Source: Diphasiastrum complanatum
Lineage: Eukaryota > Streptophyta > Lycopodiopsida > Lycopodiales > Lycopodiaceae
Direction: 5' to 3'
DNA: 64,000 nucleotides
NCBI GenBank assembly: GCA_029204225.1
Contig: CM055111.1
Span: forward strand, 7,977,099-8,041,098
Part shown: positions 23,354 to 35,429 of the stretch, piece by piece
Numbering within the stretch: position 1 is the first letter of the stretch
How the letters are laid out: each line of letters starts with the position of its first letter
Translations under genes and position numbers: made by a program
Notes under the pieces: model-generated
What the model was told of the DNA's origin: nothing
The model's database searches: none
The model's input: the letters and a program-made list of their open reading frames with translations, nothing else

Positions 23354-24095
23354 ACCCATCAGTTATCCACATGCCCATTCTACCACATGCCATGTGTCAA
23401 TATTTCATTGGCTCTCCATAGGAGAATCATGATGAAGGGTTTGAATTCTCATCATTACATGAATTTTTTTTTGAATGTGACACTCAAAAATAAAAATAAA
23501 TAATCACATTACATTAGAAAAGGTTTGGGACTCATTCGAACCACATCGCTTCTAGATCATCATCCTATTCAAAGATTATATTGACATCAAAACTCTTTAT
23601 GGGCATGTGAATTTTTTATTATGACCATCATTATAATATTTAGATATATTGAATTTAGACTTTGACTCCCTATCACATATCTTTATTGTAATTCAAAAAT
23701 TCTAAGATAAATCGTTAGGGATAGTTGAAATGCCATTGAACCTATTCATAGTTTAAAAGATCTTGTCCCTTTAAAACAATTCAAGTCAATCTTATAAAAA
23801 ACCTATGACACTTTATTGAAAGACATAAAATAGTAAAATAAGAGTCAACTTGTACCATCTTTTATGGAAACCTTTAGGCCAAATTTTAACCTGAATTGGT
23901 TACACACCTATCTCTAAATTTCCACCTTTATATCTCATTTTAAAGGTGGATAGGTCTATATTTACCATGACTCAAAATAGATTGGCTAATATTTAAGTTC
24001 ATATATCTACTTTTTTTGTTAAGTCAACATTTTACACCAACCTTCAATTTATAAACTATAATTAAAGGAATCTTGAAAATAGTTCAAAAATTATG
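23354..24095. other. AT-rich intergenic DNA, nothing recognised
   Basis: No open frame of note, no coding similarity and no clear repeat boundary. Confidence 0.4.
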
Positions 24096-24430
24096 GCACC
24101 ACAAAGTGCACTTTCATGAGCAAGTGATGGAAAAGCAAAACAAGCTTGATGCCAAAGCAATCAAGTGCATCTTTGTGGGCTATGATGAGAGGCAAAAGCA
24201 TATAAAATCTTGTGATGAACAAGATTCACATTAGTAAAGATGTCATCTTTGATGAGATGCATAGGTTTGATGATGAAGACCATGCAAGTGATGAAAGTAT
24301 CAAAAGACTTCCCACAATCTTGGAAGAAGAAGAGGTCATAAATCAGACAATTTCTAAGCTCTCTCTCTCTGGTCCATTACTCTATCAGGTCTATGCATCA
24401 CATACTCTTGAAACAAAACAAGTCCATTAG
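24096..24430 (+). pseudogene. Copia integrase-RT linker fragment
   Basis: Reads KLDAKAIKCIFVGYDERQK, the copia motif that follows the integrase core (normally KLDPKS.KCIFVGY....KAYKL), then after one frame change NKIHISKDVIFDEMHRFDD, the usual S.DV.FDE strand, and an acidic linker. It ends at about 24400. Only this short piece of the element is present. Confidence 0.75.
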
Positions 24431-26850
24431 CTAGCAAGTTATCACCCTCATGTAAAACCCTCTTTAGGTGTGAAACGTGAAAAATAGAATGAACTTTACA
24501 ATCCTATAAGCAATATCATTAAGCTTTTTAACTATTTTCTAGGGTCCACAATAACGTGGAGATAACTTATGACACTTCCATTGCTTAAGATGAGGTGAGT
24601 CCTTTGGAATAAAGAGAAACACCATGTATCCTTTCTCGAACTCTCTTGGCATTCGATCCTGATCAGCGAATGTCTTTGCATGATCCATCATATGTTTCAC
24701 ATTTTTCTTGGCCAACTTGAGCATTTGTACCACATGGACTTAGAAATTCTACAACACTAGGCATTTATGAGACATTCCTACAGTAATTGGACTAGCTGGG
24801 ACCATAGTTCAACTCAAAAGGACTCATCTTAGTAGAAGCTTTCTTTTTATCATTATAACCAAACTCCAACAACGGAAAACATTTTTTTCCATTGCATTTG
24901 CTGAACACTTACATATGCCCTAAGCAAATCCTCTATGATTTGGTTAACTCTCTCTATTTGGCCATCCATTTCAGGGTGATCATCATTCTTAACCACATCT
25001 CAAGCCTATCCATTATGGTAGTCCAAAAATGACTCGTAAAGTGTGTATTACTATCAGACACTATGGATGATGGTAACCCTTAAAGTCTGAATAGATCAGC
25101 TACCCTAGGTGCATCTATCTTTTTATGGGTTGGTATAAGATGAGCCATTTTTGTGAGTCTGTCAACCACAATCATTATGAAACCATCTTGAAGCTGCATA
25201 CGAGGCAAGGGCGTCATAAATTCCATCAAAACACTCTCCCGTCTTTCCTCTGGAATAGCAAAGGCTATAACGATCTAAAGACTTTAATCCTTTCAAATTT
25301 GGTAGTTTGACACTTAAAACAACATGTCACATAACTATGGACATCTTTATTAAACTTAAATCACCAGAAATTATGTCAGATCAATTCACAAGTTTTATCC
25401 ATATCAAGATTACCTGCATTAGGACTATCATGACAAGAATGCAAGATTTTCTTACACAGCTCCTCACAAGATGGACTGAGAAATTTGCCATTCCTCTATG
25501 CAAAACCATTCTCTATGGTATAATTAAGATAAGTGCGAGCAAAGGGAATAGAGCTCTCCTCTTGAGACTCTACATGGTCATGACTCAAGGGCCATGACTC
25601 ACCTCAAGCTCCACTCTCTTACACTGAGGGTCCTCTAGTTGAGCCTTCTTTATCTCAACTCGTGGGTCATTTTCAATGACCACAAATGACATTTGATACA
25701 CTATTTAAGACAATGCATCAGCCACTCTATTTTTTTCCCCTTTCTTATATCGAATTTCCATCTGAAAACTATTGCAGAAATATCTCCATGTATCATGACT
25801 AGTGTACACATAAAATTTAGATCCATACAAATAATGCCTCCATATCTTTAACGCGTGGACTATGGCAAACAACTCTTTCTTATGAGTTGGATAATTATGT
25901 TGTGTTGGGGTGAGCTTCTTACTCTCCAAATCTACAAGCCTTTCTCCTACATCAACACTTGCCCCACAGTAATGTCACTTGTGTCTGTATCAAGGATATA
26001 GGATTTCAGAAGGTCAACAATTTTTAGAGTGATACACTTAGCGACAGCTTGCTTTAAATGATCAAAGCTTGCTTGTTGCAGTTTAGTACACTCACCAAAC
26101 TTGTTCTTTTGAGTTAAATAGTCAAATGTGGTGTGATATGTGAGTAATTTTTAACATATTTTTCATAAAACTGCCAATCCTAGAAAATATTGAATGTTGT
26201 CAAATCAGCTGGCAAAGGCCATGCAACAATTATAGCAACTTTCTTAGGATTCGGTCCTACTCCATCAACAGTCACAATATGACCTAGATACTTTTGAAAA
26301 GTTCATGCTTTTTTGCATTAGCAAATAATTTGTTTTCCCTCAAGGTAGACAACATAGTCCTAAAGTGGGTTGCTGCATGCTTGGCCTCACCTAGTCTATA
26401 TGTCAAATATCATCAATAAAGTTCATAAAAAAACTTACCCATATATGGTCTAAGCACATCGTTCATCAACATCATGAACATAGTTGGGGCGTCAGTTAAA
26501 CCAAAGGGCCTCACAAGATACTCATAGTGACCAAATCAAGTTTGGAAGGTACTTTTTTGAACATCCTTTGCACAAACTCTAACCTCATGATATCCACTCT
26601 TCAAGTCTATCTTACTAAACACAGTAGGCTAAGCACCATGAAGATATTGAGACCAATTTTATCAATACAACCCTAATTTTGCTACTTTATGAAATTGTAT
26701 TTAGTATCTCTAGATAAAATGATTATTCACCAAGAGTAGACTCTCATCAAATCATAATCACATGAATTAGAATCTATAACATCATGAATTTTGAGTTGAC
26801 CATTTAGTTTAACTGAAATCAATTTGATCTCAAGGTTCAAAAGACCATAT
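24431..26850 (-). pseudogene. Ty3/gypsy pol relic (RT, RNase H, integrase)
   Basis: Minus strand, read from 26850 down: RT palm with many stops but recognisable blocks (KVDIMRLEFVQ..., GPLV.LT.APQLCS-like stretch and FFMNFIDDI, the YxDD-type box as IDDI, about 26420), RNase H at 25929-25705 with TQHNYPTHKKELFAIVHALKIWRHYL and ending KKGEKNRVADALS, and integrase C-terminal part at 24733-24539 with DRMPREFEKGYMVFL and LSPRYCGP. The last two motifs fit chromovirus-like gypsy elements. Numerous stops make it an old relic. The copia LTR at about 26855 abuts its RT. Confidence 0.75.
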
Positions 26851-26854
26851 GGAG

Positions 26855-28542
26855 TGTGTTGATGTAGGAAATTTGATTATGAAATCTAATATGTTATGTT
26901 GTTGCTAATTAGTGTTGTCAGTTGAATATGACAACAAGTTAGTTAGCCCAACAAAATTTAAGAGTGTTGATAAAGGTAGTGCCCTCTACTATGAATGTTG
27001 AGGGTAAATCTGTTAGATTTTTTATGCTCAGCCTTAAACAAATCGTTTAAGTAATGAGCATCCTGAAAAATTGAAGGCCGACTTCATATTTTTAGACCTT
27101 CACATTTTTTCTTCTTTTACCTTAAACAATTTTTTAGGCACCTTCACCCTTTTTTGTGCTCTTTAGCGAAAAATACGACACAATGCCTTGGAAACCATTC
27201 TTAAGGCACCTTTGCTTTTCTGCCTTCTTCGCCTTTTTTGTTCACGAAAAATGCCACACACTGGCTAGAATGACTTAAACCATTTTTGGACCACCTTCAC
27301 CTTTTTCGCCTTTTTGCTCTTTGCGAAAAATGCGACAAAGTACCCAGAAAATCTTAAAACCATTTTTGGGGCACCTTCACCTTTTTCGGTTTTCTTCGCT
27401 GCCTCTAAACTAAGGCACTTTTTCGCCTTTTTCACTGCCTTTAGTTTAAGACATCTTCGGCTTCTTCTACCTTCCCCGTAAGGCACTTTTCGCCTTCTTC
27501 GCTGCCTTGAATCTAAGGGCACCTTAGGGATTCACATACCTTTAGTGTAAGGGCACCTTCAGGAGTTGCAAACTTTCAGTCTAAGGGCACATTCGCCTTT
27601 TTCGATTTTTTTTGCTCAGCGAAAAATGCGACACACTAGCCAAGTGGCCAGAATGCCTTAGAAACCATTCTTAAGGCACCTTTGCTTTTTCTGCCTTTTT
27701 CGTCTTTTTTGTTCACGAAAAATGCGACACACTAGCTAGAATGACTTAAACCATTTCTGGACCAACTTTGCCTTTTTGCTCTTTGCGAAAAATGCGACAA
27801 AGTACCCAGAAAACCTTAAAACCATTTTTAGGGCACCTTCGCCTTTTTCGGTTTTCTCCGCCGCCTCTAAACTAAGGCACTTTTTCGCCTTTCTCGCTGC
27901 CTTTAGTTTAAGGCATCTTTGCCTTCTCTGCCTTCAGTGTAAGGCACTTTTCAGCACTTTTCGCCGTTTTCGTCTTCTTCACTACCTTGAATCTAAGGGT
28001 GCCTCAGGGATTCACATACCTTTAGTGTAAGGGCACCTTCAAGAGTTGCAAACCTTTAGTCTAAGGGCACCTTTGGCTTTTTCGGCTTTTTGTGTTTTTG
28101 CTACATTGGTTGACCGACCTTGCCAACTTATCAGCAATCCTAAAACAACTGGACAACCAAATATCCCAAAGGTGGTTAGCAGTTACCAACTTTGTACATA
28201 TGCAAAGATTGGCATAAATAGCATTAAAAGCTTGTAAGATATTTTGTCTCTCAATAGCTATGTAAGTGTTAATTGAGTTAATTGAATTTCTCTTTCAATC
28301 AGAGTTATTTGTAGCCAGTGTTATCACGCTCAGCAAGCTAAAGTTATTACTTCAAGCTATTGTATTCACTGTTGATATTAATCAGAGTGCAATTTTTGTC
28401 TCACTACTACATCGTTCATTTGCGCATTCTAATTCTTCTACTTGAATATTTCTGCTGCTAACTGTTGCGTTTTCGTTCCTACACACCACGCTCAATCCTT
28501 GAGCTTCTGCTGCCACTCACGCCCACACACAATTTTATGACA
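26855..28542 (+). repeat. Copia 5' LTR with internal 470-bp tandem duplication
   Basis: The segment from 27181 to 27650 is repeated at 27651-28100 (offset 470) with scattered substitutions. Both contain several copies of GCGAAAAATGCGACA and AAGGCACCTT. The LTR 3' part (28330-28542) resembles the R-U5 part of the inverted copia LTR near 36100-36300. It ends in GACA just before the primer-binding site. The left edge is approximate, placed at GGAG|TGTGTTGATG. Confidence 0.65.
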
Positions 28543-28554
28543 TGGTATCAGAGT
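28543..28554 (+). other. Copia primer-binding site (tRNA-iMet type)
   Basis: TGGTATCAGAGT immediately after the LTR end GACA. It differs by one base from TGGTATCAGAGC, the usual complement of the plant initiator tRNA-Met 3' end in copia elements. Confidence 0.85.
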
Positions 28555-28686
28555 GGGCATTTCAGTAATCTGCATTTCTACTGTGGATTATTAGTCTTGT
28601 TTCTATCAAGACGTCTTTCTAGCAAATGTGCAGCCAACAAATATTCCGACAGTCATTGTTTCTACCAACGATCTTGTTCAACCAGA

Positions 28687-29675
28687 ATGGATCCATCATC
28701 TAGTTCATCTCTCATTGACAAACTCGATGGAGATAAGTACCATCTCTGAAAATTCAAGATGAAGGTTATACTTCTAGCCAAAGAACTATGGACATCGTTG
28801 ATGGCACAAAGCTCAAACCAGAAGGTGATGCAACTGTCATCACCAAGTGGAGACTAAGAGATGGCAAAGCATTTGCCATGATCACCCTCAACATCAAGGA
28901 CACTCAGATTAGCCACATACGTGCTGTTCAGATGGCTAAGGATGCATGGGACATTCTAGCAACTCTCTATAACATTAGAAATGTTACTTCCAAGCTTCAT
29001 CTGAGGAAGAAATTCTTCACCCTCAGAATGTCTGATGCAGATAGTGTTTCGAGCCACCTCAACACCTTCAAAAATCTTATGGAGCAGATGATTGCAACCA
29101 GCTCAATCATAGAAGATTTCGATGCACTCATGACTCTATTATCGAGTCTATCTGAAGCCTACAAAAATTGGATAATGGCAATTTCTACCCAGGAGCACCT
29201 CACTTTATCAAGAGTAATTTCACTACTCCTACAAGAGGAGATCAGAACATCAACATCCTCCTCAAGCTCAGGATCGGATCCTCAAGCTCTGTATTCAAAA
29301 AATTAAAAGTTTAGATCTAAGGGATCTACAAAGTTAGGCTCTATTGACAAGAAGAGCAACATGCAGTCTGGACCAAATAATGGTTCAGGATCAAATTCAA
29401 GCTCTTCATCATTTCAGCGTAGAAACTCTGCTGCAGATACTGTAAGAGGACTAGTCACAAAATCAAGGACTACTGAACTTTTAAGTACAACAAACGAAAA
29501 CAAGAAGCAGTTCCAACAACAAGCACATAGTGCTACAGCCAGTCACTCAAATCAGCAACAAGAAGAAGAAGAAGATGAAGCAGCTTTCATGACCAAAGTC
29601 GGAGAACAACAGGATATCGATTCTTGGTATCTAGACTCCGGAATAACTCAACACGTGACTCACCATTGCGACTAG
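28687..29675 (+). pseudogene. Copia gag and protease relic
   Basis: Start MDPSSSSSLIDKLDGDKYHL at 28687, a stop (TGA) in place of the conserved Trp, then a frame change at about 28790. The gag core (28800-29306) includes WDILATLYNIRNVTSKLHLRKKF and the C-terminal SRVISLLLQEE, typical of UBN2-type copia gag. The zinc knuckle survives only in another frame at 29432 (C-R-Y-C-K-R-T-S-H-K-I-K-D-Y), with its last Cys changed to Tyr. The protease box WYLDSGITQHVT (about 29620) keeps the catalytic Asp. Several stops and shifts: dead. Confidence 0.8.
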
Positions 29676-31113
29676 TTTAAAGACTACAAGTCATTCACCC
29701 ACTCTCAAGTTGTGCAACTTGGAGACAACTCATCACATACAATCGGAGGTGAAGGAACAGTCAGAGTTGAATTCAAAAGAGGTGAGGTCAATTTGATGTC
29801 CAACGTTCTCCACTATCCAAATCTGACCAAGAATCTGCTCTCAATTAGCAGAATCACCGATTCAGGTCGGAGGGTCAAATAAGATACAGAAGGTTGCACA
29901 ATTCTTGAAAAATCTCGAAAGGTTCTAGCCTACAGAAGGAGAAGCAGCTATCGGTACAAACTCAGCCATTGCTAGTCTTCTAACAATCAAGCTCTTCACA
30001 CAGCCACTTCTAAATCAACTGATATGCTGTGGCATTTCAAACTTGGCCAACTTACCTACAACAGTATTCAGCAAATGTCAGTCCAGAGTCTAGTACAAGA
30101 TCTGCCGAGAGTTAGCAAACCAACTTCTCCATGCGAAAGTTGTATTATCAGCAAGCATGCTATGAGTCCCTTCAGTTCAGACTCAGTTCACACATCCAAG
30201 GGCTTGCTTGACCTTGTACATTTGTGGCTCGATGCAGACTGCTTCCACAGGAGGAGCTCTCTATTTCCTAACCTTCATCAATGACTCCTCTCAAAGGACT
30301 GCAACCTACTATTTGAAGAACAAGTCCGAAGCATTCAAGTTCTTCATGTAGCTCAAGGTGTCTGCAGAGAACCAAACCCAGAGGAAGATCAAGACGCTAT
30401 ACACATATGGAGGGGGATAGTACATCTCCACATAATTCAAGGAGTTCTGCAAGGCCAACATGATACTTCAACAATACACAACCAGCTACTCACCTCAGTC
30501 CAATGGTGTAGCTGAGCGGAAGAACTGGACACTCTTCAAAAGTGCCAAGAGCATGATAGCCCATGCCTCTCTTCCAAAAAAATTCTGGGCAGAAGTTGTT
30601 ACTATAGCTGCCTATTTGCAGAATCGATCCATCATCAAAGCCTTGAATAGCAAGACACCTTATAAGGTGTGGACATGATCAAAACCATCACTCAAACATA
30701 TTCGAGTGTTTGGATGTATCGCTTTCGTTCAGATCCCTAAGGATCTAAGAAGAAATCTAGATGACAAGAGCAGGAAAATGATCTTCATCGGCTATTCCCT
30801 AGACCACAAGGCATAAAAGCTCTACAATTTGGATACCGAGAAGGCATTCACCAATAGAGATGTCATTTTCATGGAAGACCAGTTCATCGACCACAAAGGG
30901 AAAGTTGTTGATAATTCAGACTCACGGATCGAGCAACCAATCAATTCTGATCTAGCAAGTCTACTACAGAATCTCGATGTTGACTCAAACGATGAGTCGG
31001 GACCTCAACGAGTCAACTCACATCAGAGGATCGAAGTTCAACCCAGAAGGTCGAACAAGTCTAGACAGCCTCCATCCAGATTAACGGATGATCCGGCCTA
31101 CTACTTCGTGTAG
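29676..31113 (+). pseudogene. Copia integrase relic
   Basis: Protease continuation NVLHYPNLTKNLLSIS at about 29800, GAG-pre-integrase zinc region at 30024-30180 (LWHFKLGQLTYNSIQQM ... CESCIISK), core fragments in changing frames, and the catalytic Glu region SYSPQSNGVAERKN at 30490. The block AKSMIAHASLPKKFWAEVV.IAAYLQNR is intact. It ends with the linker strands TEKAFTNRDVIFMEDQF and an acidic region up to 31113. The same linear order and wording occurs in the minus-strand relic at 38450-37190. Confidence 0.8.
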
Positions 31114-31880
31114 GAATCAAACATAGTTGCTGAGGCGATGTCTACTCCTAATGCTGACCAGTGGAAGGCAGCGATGGACACCAAATTCGATTCTCTTATG
31201 GAGAATCAAACATGGACACTCATTGAGCTGTCAAAAGATCGAAAACCAATTCCATGTAAATGGATATTCAAGGCAAAGTACGACGCTAAAGGAAGACTAA
31301 ATCGTTGAAAGGCTAGGCTAGTCGCCAAAGGCTTTTCTCAGATTCTAGCCCTGGATTATTCAGAAACCTTCAACCCAGTCGTCAAACATGCATCGATCCA
31401 CCTACTTCTCTCCTTTGCAGCCGCAACAGACCTTGAAGTCCACCAAATGGATGTCCAGGCCGCCTTCCTTGAGGAAATCTACATGACGCAGCTAGAGAGA
31501 TACGAACTCAACAGCAAGCAGCATCACCTTGTATGCAAAATCTACAAGGCACTCTACGGGCTAAAACAGTCACCCAGGGCCTGGTTCCAGAAGATCAACG
31601 CATTTTTTATAGAAAATGGTTTCACTCCAAACTCAGCAGACTCGATCGTCTACTTCAAGTCAGTATCAGATTACTTCATCATCATCACTCTCTACATGGA
31701 TGATACACTCTTATTCAGTAACAATCTGAATCTAATGAAGGATACAAAATGGATGCTATTGTCTCGAAATCCAAATTCAACGAGATCGACCCAGCAGACT
31801 GATCTTTGTCAGTCAGCAACGATATCTCCACAATGTCCAAAGTTGGACCCAACTCTAAAAAGTAAACTTCTAAGTTTAAA
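31114..31880 (+). pseudogene. Copia reverse transcriptase relic, truncated after YMDD
   Basis: RT from about 31135: DQWKAAMDTKFDSLMENQTW, CKWIFKAKYD, a TGA stop at about 31307, KARLVAKGFSQ, HQMDVQAAFL with the first catalytic Asp, YKALYGLKQSPRAWF, and TLYMDDTLLF (YMDD, about 31695). Frame is preserved from 31447 to about 31760. After LNLMKD the similarity fades and the frame runs into unrelated sequence. The thumb and RNase H are missing. Confidence 0.85.
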
Positions 31881-33997
31881 ATGACTTTGGGCCTCAAGTT
31901 TTATTCTAATTACATAGGGCCCAAGTCTATTATTTCTTATTTACAATTTGCTTGCGTGCTCATTGCTTATACTCACAGGAAGCCATGCCCTCGCAACACA
32001 TTTATTGGCTCACTTCCCTTATTTGCTCTATGTTGGGAATACTCCCAACAGGACCCACAACCTTGTAAAAATTACATCAAATAAGGATCCTAAAATACTT
32101 GAAATGATGAGGGAAACAATAGATTATGATTTCATAAGATTAGCACAAGTTAAACCATCAAAATCCATCAAAAATCTATGCCTGAACCTCACTAAATGGC
32201 CCAAATCCTTGAAGAAGGCTTCACACGTGTGAAAGTACGGCCTCCCACAGTCTGAGTACTATACACCAGACCTACATTCAATCCTATAATCATTAATAAT
32301 CACAAGTACTCAAACAATTATGAACATAGAGAGCAATTGCACCATTATGAGAGAAAAAACATGAAATTGCTTGATTGATTTTGGTGAGATATCATCACCT
32401 ATATATACATGATCCATCACGGTTTTGGACAGGTATGAGTAGCCCTAAACCTATCCCTAATGCTAATTTTGGTGGATCTTTCATCCCTACCAGGTTAGGG
32501 TTGGAATCTTGGAGATCCCTCAACAATGCAAAAATAACCAAAAATAGCTCCTATTTTTTCTCCCTTGTATCTAAGCATAATTTGGACTCATTCCAAAGGT
32601 TCTAACACTTAGGTCTACTTGAGAACATCCTTATGAAAGGAATCCTATGCTATTTGGCACGTGTGACAAGCCACATCATGACCATCTAACTATTTACAAG
32701 TCATATGACCAAAACTAGTCAAGCTAGAATTGTGAATTTTTAACAGACCTGAAGTAGTGTCTGTCCCTTGGCACTTGATCGGTTCAATAAAGGGAGCGCT
32801 TGGCTCACCGTTGGTTGATCAGGTGCATTGTGACCTCTTCCATGAATGTGATTCTGCCAATATTCTTCAAGTCCTTATTTGTATGCAGGGAATTGTGGAC
32901 ACCGGTGATCCATCGTTGATCAATCCAAGCCTTGTTTCTATAAGTAGGATCATGCGCTTATCAGGACGATTGTCTTGGGATCTGATAGTTGTTATTACAA
33001 CATTGAATATATAGAATCACGATTGTTCTCTCTCATTGCATTCGTGTTGAGTGTTTAACTCTCACTCTTCTTTTGTTACTATAACAAGTATTAGTAAATG
33101 AAAAAATGTATGGTTGTCATAGGCGCCTAATTGATTCACATTTCTTTCTGTCAGTAATAGAGAAGAGCACGGTTGTCTTAGACGCCTAATCGTTCTTCTC
33201 CTTATGGTTGTCTACGACACCTATACTGACGAGTTGCTCCATCATTCCATTCTCTAAGTAATCCAGATCCTATCCTATTATCGCGTTTCATCGTGTTCTT
33301 TTGTTGGTGACGGGATAATGACCTTCATTTTCACTATGGCCTGATCATTTAGTCTAAATCCGTACCAACAAAAGGCCCAAAGTCTAAGTTAATAAAGTTT
33401 TGTTAAGTTCAAATTAGAAGTCAAAGTCAGAGTGGTGGTGTGCTTCTTTGTGCACCTTAGATTGAAATGTGTTTCTTTTGAAGGTTTAGGATTTCAATCC
33501 TCCCTTTCTTGAAGTAGCCAATATAAACCAAGGGGCAAGGGCCTCCCCAAGAATAAAAAGGCACCTCTTGTACCTCATTTGACATGCTTATTGAGAGGAG
33601 TAAACTCTGCCACTTTGAGCATGGAAGCATTCTCATGTGCTGGGCTATTTTCTAATGCAATTATTTGTGAATGTGTTATTTCTTCAACTCTTGATATTTC
33701 TATGGTTTTTATTTGTGTAATGCGTTCACATTAGAAGATGGTACTACTAGCATTTAAGTAGACCTCCTTCTAACTAGCATTTGGTACTACTAGCATTTGA
33801 GTAGACCTCCCTCTAACTCTCCCTTCTTACTCTCTTTTCACTACTATTTTGATTGTGGTATGTGTGGATAGGTGGTAGAATTGGGGTTAGTGCTTAGATT
33901 TGTTGAAATCAACTTAATATAGTTAGAGACCTATCCTAGTGGATCTAACCCTTTTGACAGGCGGAGGGCTATTCACGCTTCACTACGATCCTACAAG
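31881..33997. other. Intergenic/LTR-like DNA upstream of gypsy primer site
   Basis: No coding region recognised. Noted: the near-palindrome TGTTGGGAATACTCCCAACA at 32031-32050, an LTR-terminus-like sequence; a TTCACACGTGTGAA palindrome near 32219-32233; and three copies of GGTTGTC-(A/T)TAGGCGCCTAAT-like 20-mers at 33112, 33171 and 33206. The last 500 bp before 33998 are probably the LTR of the gypsy relic that follows; its 5' end is not placed. Confidence 0.4.
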
Positions 33998-34015
33998 TGG
34001 TGCCATCGTCGGGAA
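33998..34015 (+). other. Gypsy primer-binding site (tRNA-Asp type, degenerate)
   Basis: TGGTGCCATCGTCGGGAA matches 13 of 18 positions of TGGCGCCGTTGCCGGGGA, the complement of the plant tRNA-Asp 3' end used by Tat/Ogre-like and other plant gypsy elements. Position before a gypsy-type leader supports the call. Confidence 0.65.
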
Positions 34016-35040
34016 TAGCTACTACTAACTAGTACAGTTGGTGTTTTAGTTGTTTTTAGTCTATTTTTGTGAGTTTCAGATGGTTTTGGAGTAGTTTAGA
34101 GTTGCTTTTGTTTGTTTTTGTGTGTTCATCTGTTTAAAGCTAGCGGAGGAGGTGTTTGGAGGTAGTGGAGACCTGAGATAGCCTCTAAAGGCTTGACACA
34201 TCATCAACTATACCAAAAAACCAAAAAATCTACAAGTTTGTAGAGAAAAGGTGATAAAAAAGCCATCAGATTTTGATTTTTTCCTATCCACTAGAGACAA
34301 ACTCTCGCACATTTGGCAGCAGCTTGAGGACATTGTCCAAGTCCTACATAGAAGCCTACGAGAGTTACTTCCCAACAGATCTTCAAAAAAGTGAAAAAAA
34401 TCCACAAAAAATCAAAAGAACCCTTGTATAAACCAAAAAACAATTCAAAACTGTTCAATAACTCTTGCTAGACCTCCTGTAGCTAGATCTCACTGAGACA
34501 AGCTCACAGACGAGTCCAAGAGGGCTCAATATCAGACCTCTTATCCTTATCATCAAGGGGCACCTAATGTGGCACCGCGGTTTGGAGCGGCAATGAACCA
34601 AGAACGCATTTCATACTAGCACCACTAGGGCCAACTAACAATCAAGTGGCTCATGTAACAGTCATGCAAGCGGCATTCAAAGAATACCTACAGAAAACTC
34701 GGAAGACTTTCCTAGATGATCTATGCGTGCACATGCCAAATAGTAAACACTGATCTAATTTGAAAAAGGTGTTGATTCAATGTCGCAAGTACTAAATATA
34801 CTTGAACCCATAAAAGTGTCAGTTTTGGGTGACACATGGTCTTATATTGGATCACATTGTATCCAGACATGGAATCGCCATAGATTTCTCAAAGATAAGG
34901 GTTATTGTTGATTTGCCACCACTAGGGACAATTTGCAAGGTCTACATTGTCATGGGCCATTATTGGAGGGTATGCGTCTCTCAAGGCATTCGTTAGAAGC
35001 TAATAAAAGGAATTTAGGCCTTTTTGTGGGACTTTTAATG
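34016..35040 (+). pseudogene. Gypsy relic: leader, gag fragment, RT fragment
   Basis: Leader at 34280-34500 matches 1-200 (ACTCTCGCAC..TTGGCAGCAGCT, GAAGCCTACGAGAGTTACTT). Gag fragment at 34540-34640 matches 1905-1975 (TATCATCAAGGGGCACC). It joins straight to RT sequence at about 34670: EYLQKTRKTFLDDLCVH (YxDD-type box as FLDDLCVH), KCQFWVTHGLILDHIVSRHGI and KIRVIVDLPPLGT, with stops. Protease and proximal RT are deleted. It is an old, internally deleted relative of the element at 1-5463. Confidence 0.75.
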
Positions 35041-35429
35041 TCACAAGACCTAATAGTCAAGTTAGCATGAACGGATATGGAATGTCCTTGCTCTTCTTCT
35101 CTCTTCCTCTATCTCTCATGTTTTTTTTGGATTTCCTAATTGTTGGAGTTTATCTTTATTATAATTTTTGTGAGAGAGAAAGAGATCAAAGAAAGAAGAG
35201 TAGGATCTATCATTACTTGAGTACTGTTAATTACTAGTATTAATAAATCATAGTGTCAATGGTTAGTGTTAGATGTGGATCTTGAACATGTGCTTGATTA
35301 TGAACTATGCTATCACTCTCATGGGAACAAATCTCCATGTGACAACGTGTTAATCCTCTTCATCTCCTTTGATGCTTGATGTGCTTGGATCTAGGGCTGA
35401 AGGTGGATAGGAAATACCTGCTACAATTT

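Larger units (their letters stand above)
26855..31880 (+). mobile_element. Ty1/copia element, 5' LTR through RT, 3' end missing
   Basis: Long repeat-expanded 5' LTR (about 26855-28542), Met-initiator primer site (28543), then decayed gag, protease, integrase and RT in copia order. Sequence similarity is lost at about 31880, soon after the YMDD box: no RNase H, polypurine tract or 3' LTR follows. It belongs to the same family as the relics at 36090-39850 (minus strand) and 58950-61760, judged by shared gag, leader and LTR words. Confidence 0.8.

Noticed and set aside
27265-28030. Frames within 26.9-28.1 kb with AKK or FSV repeats
   Set aside because: Generated by the LTR tandem duplication, not coding.
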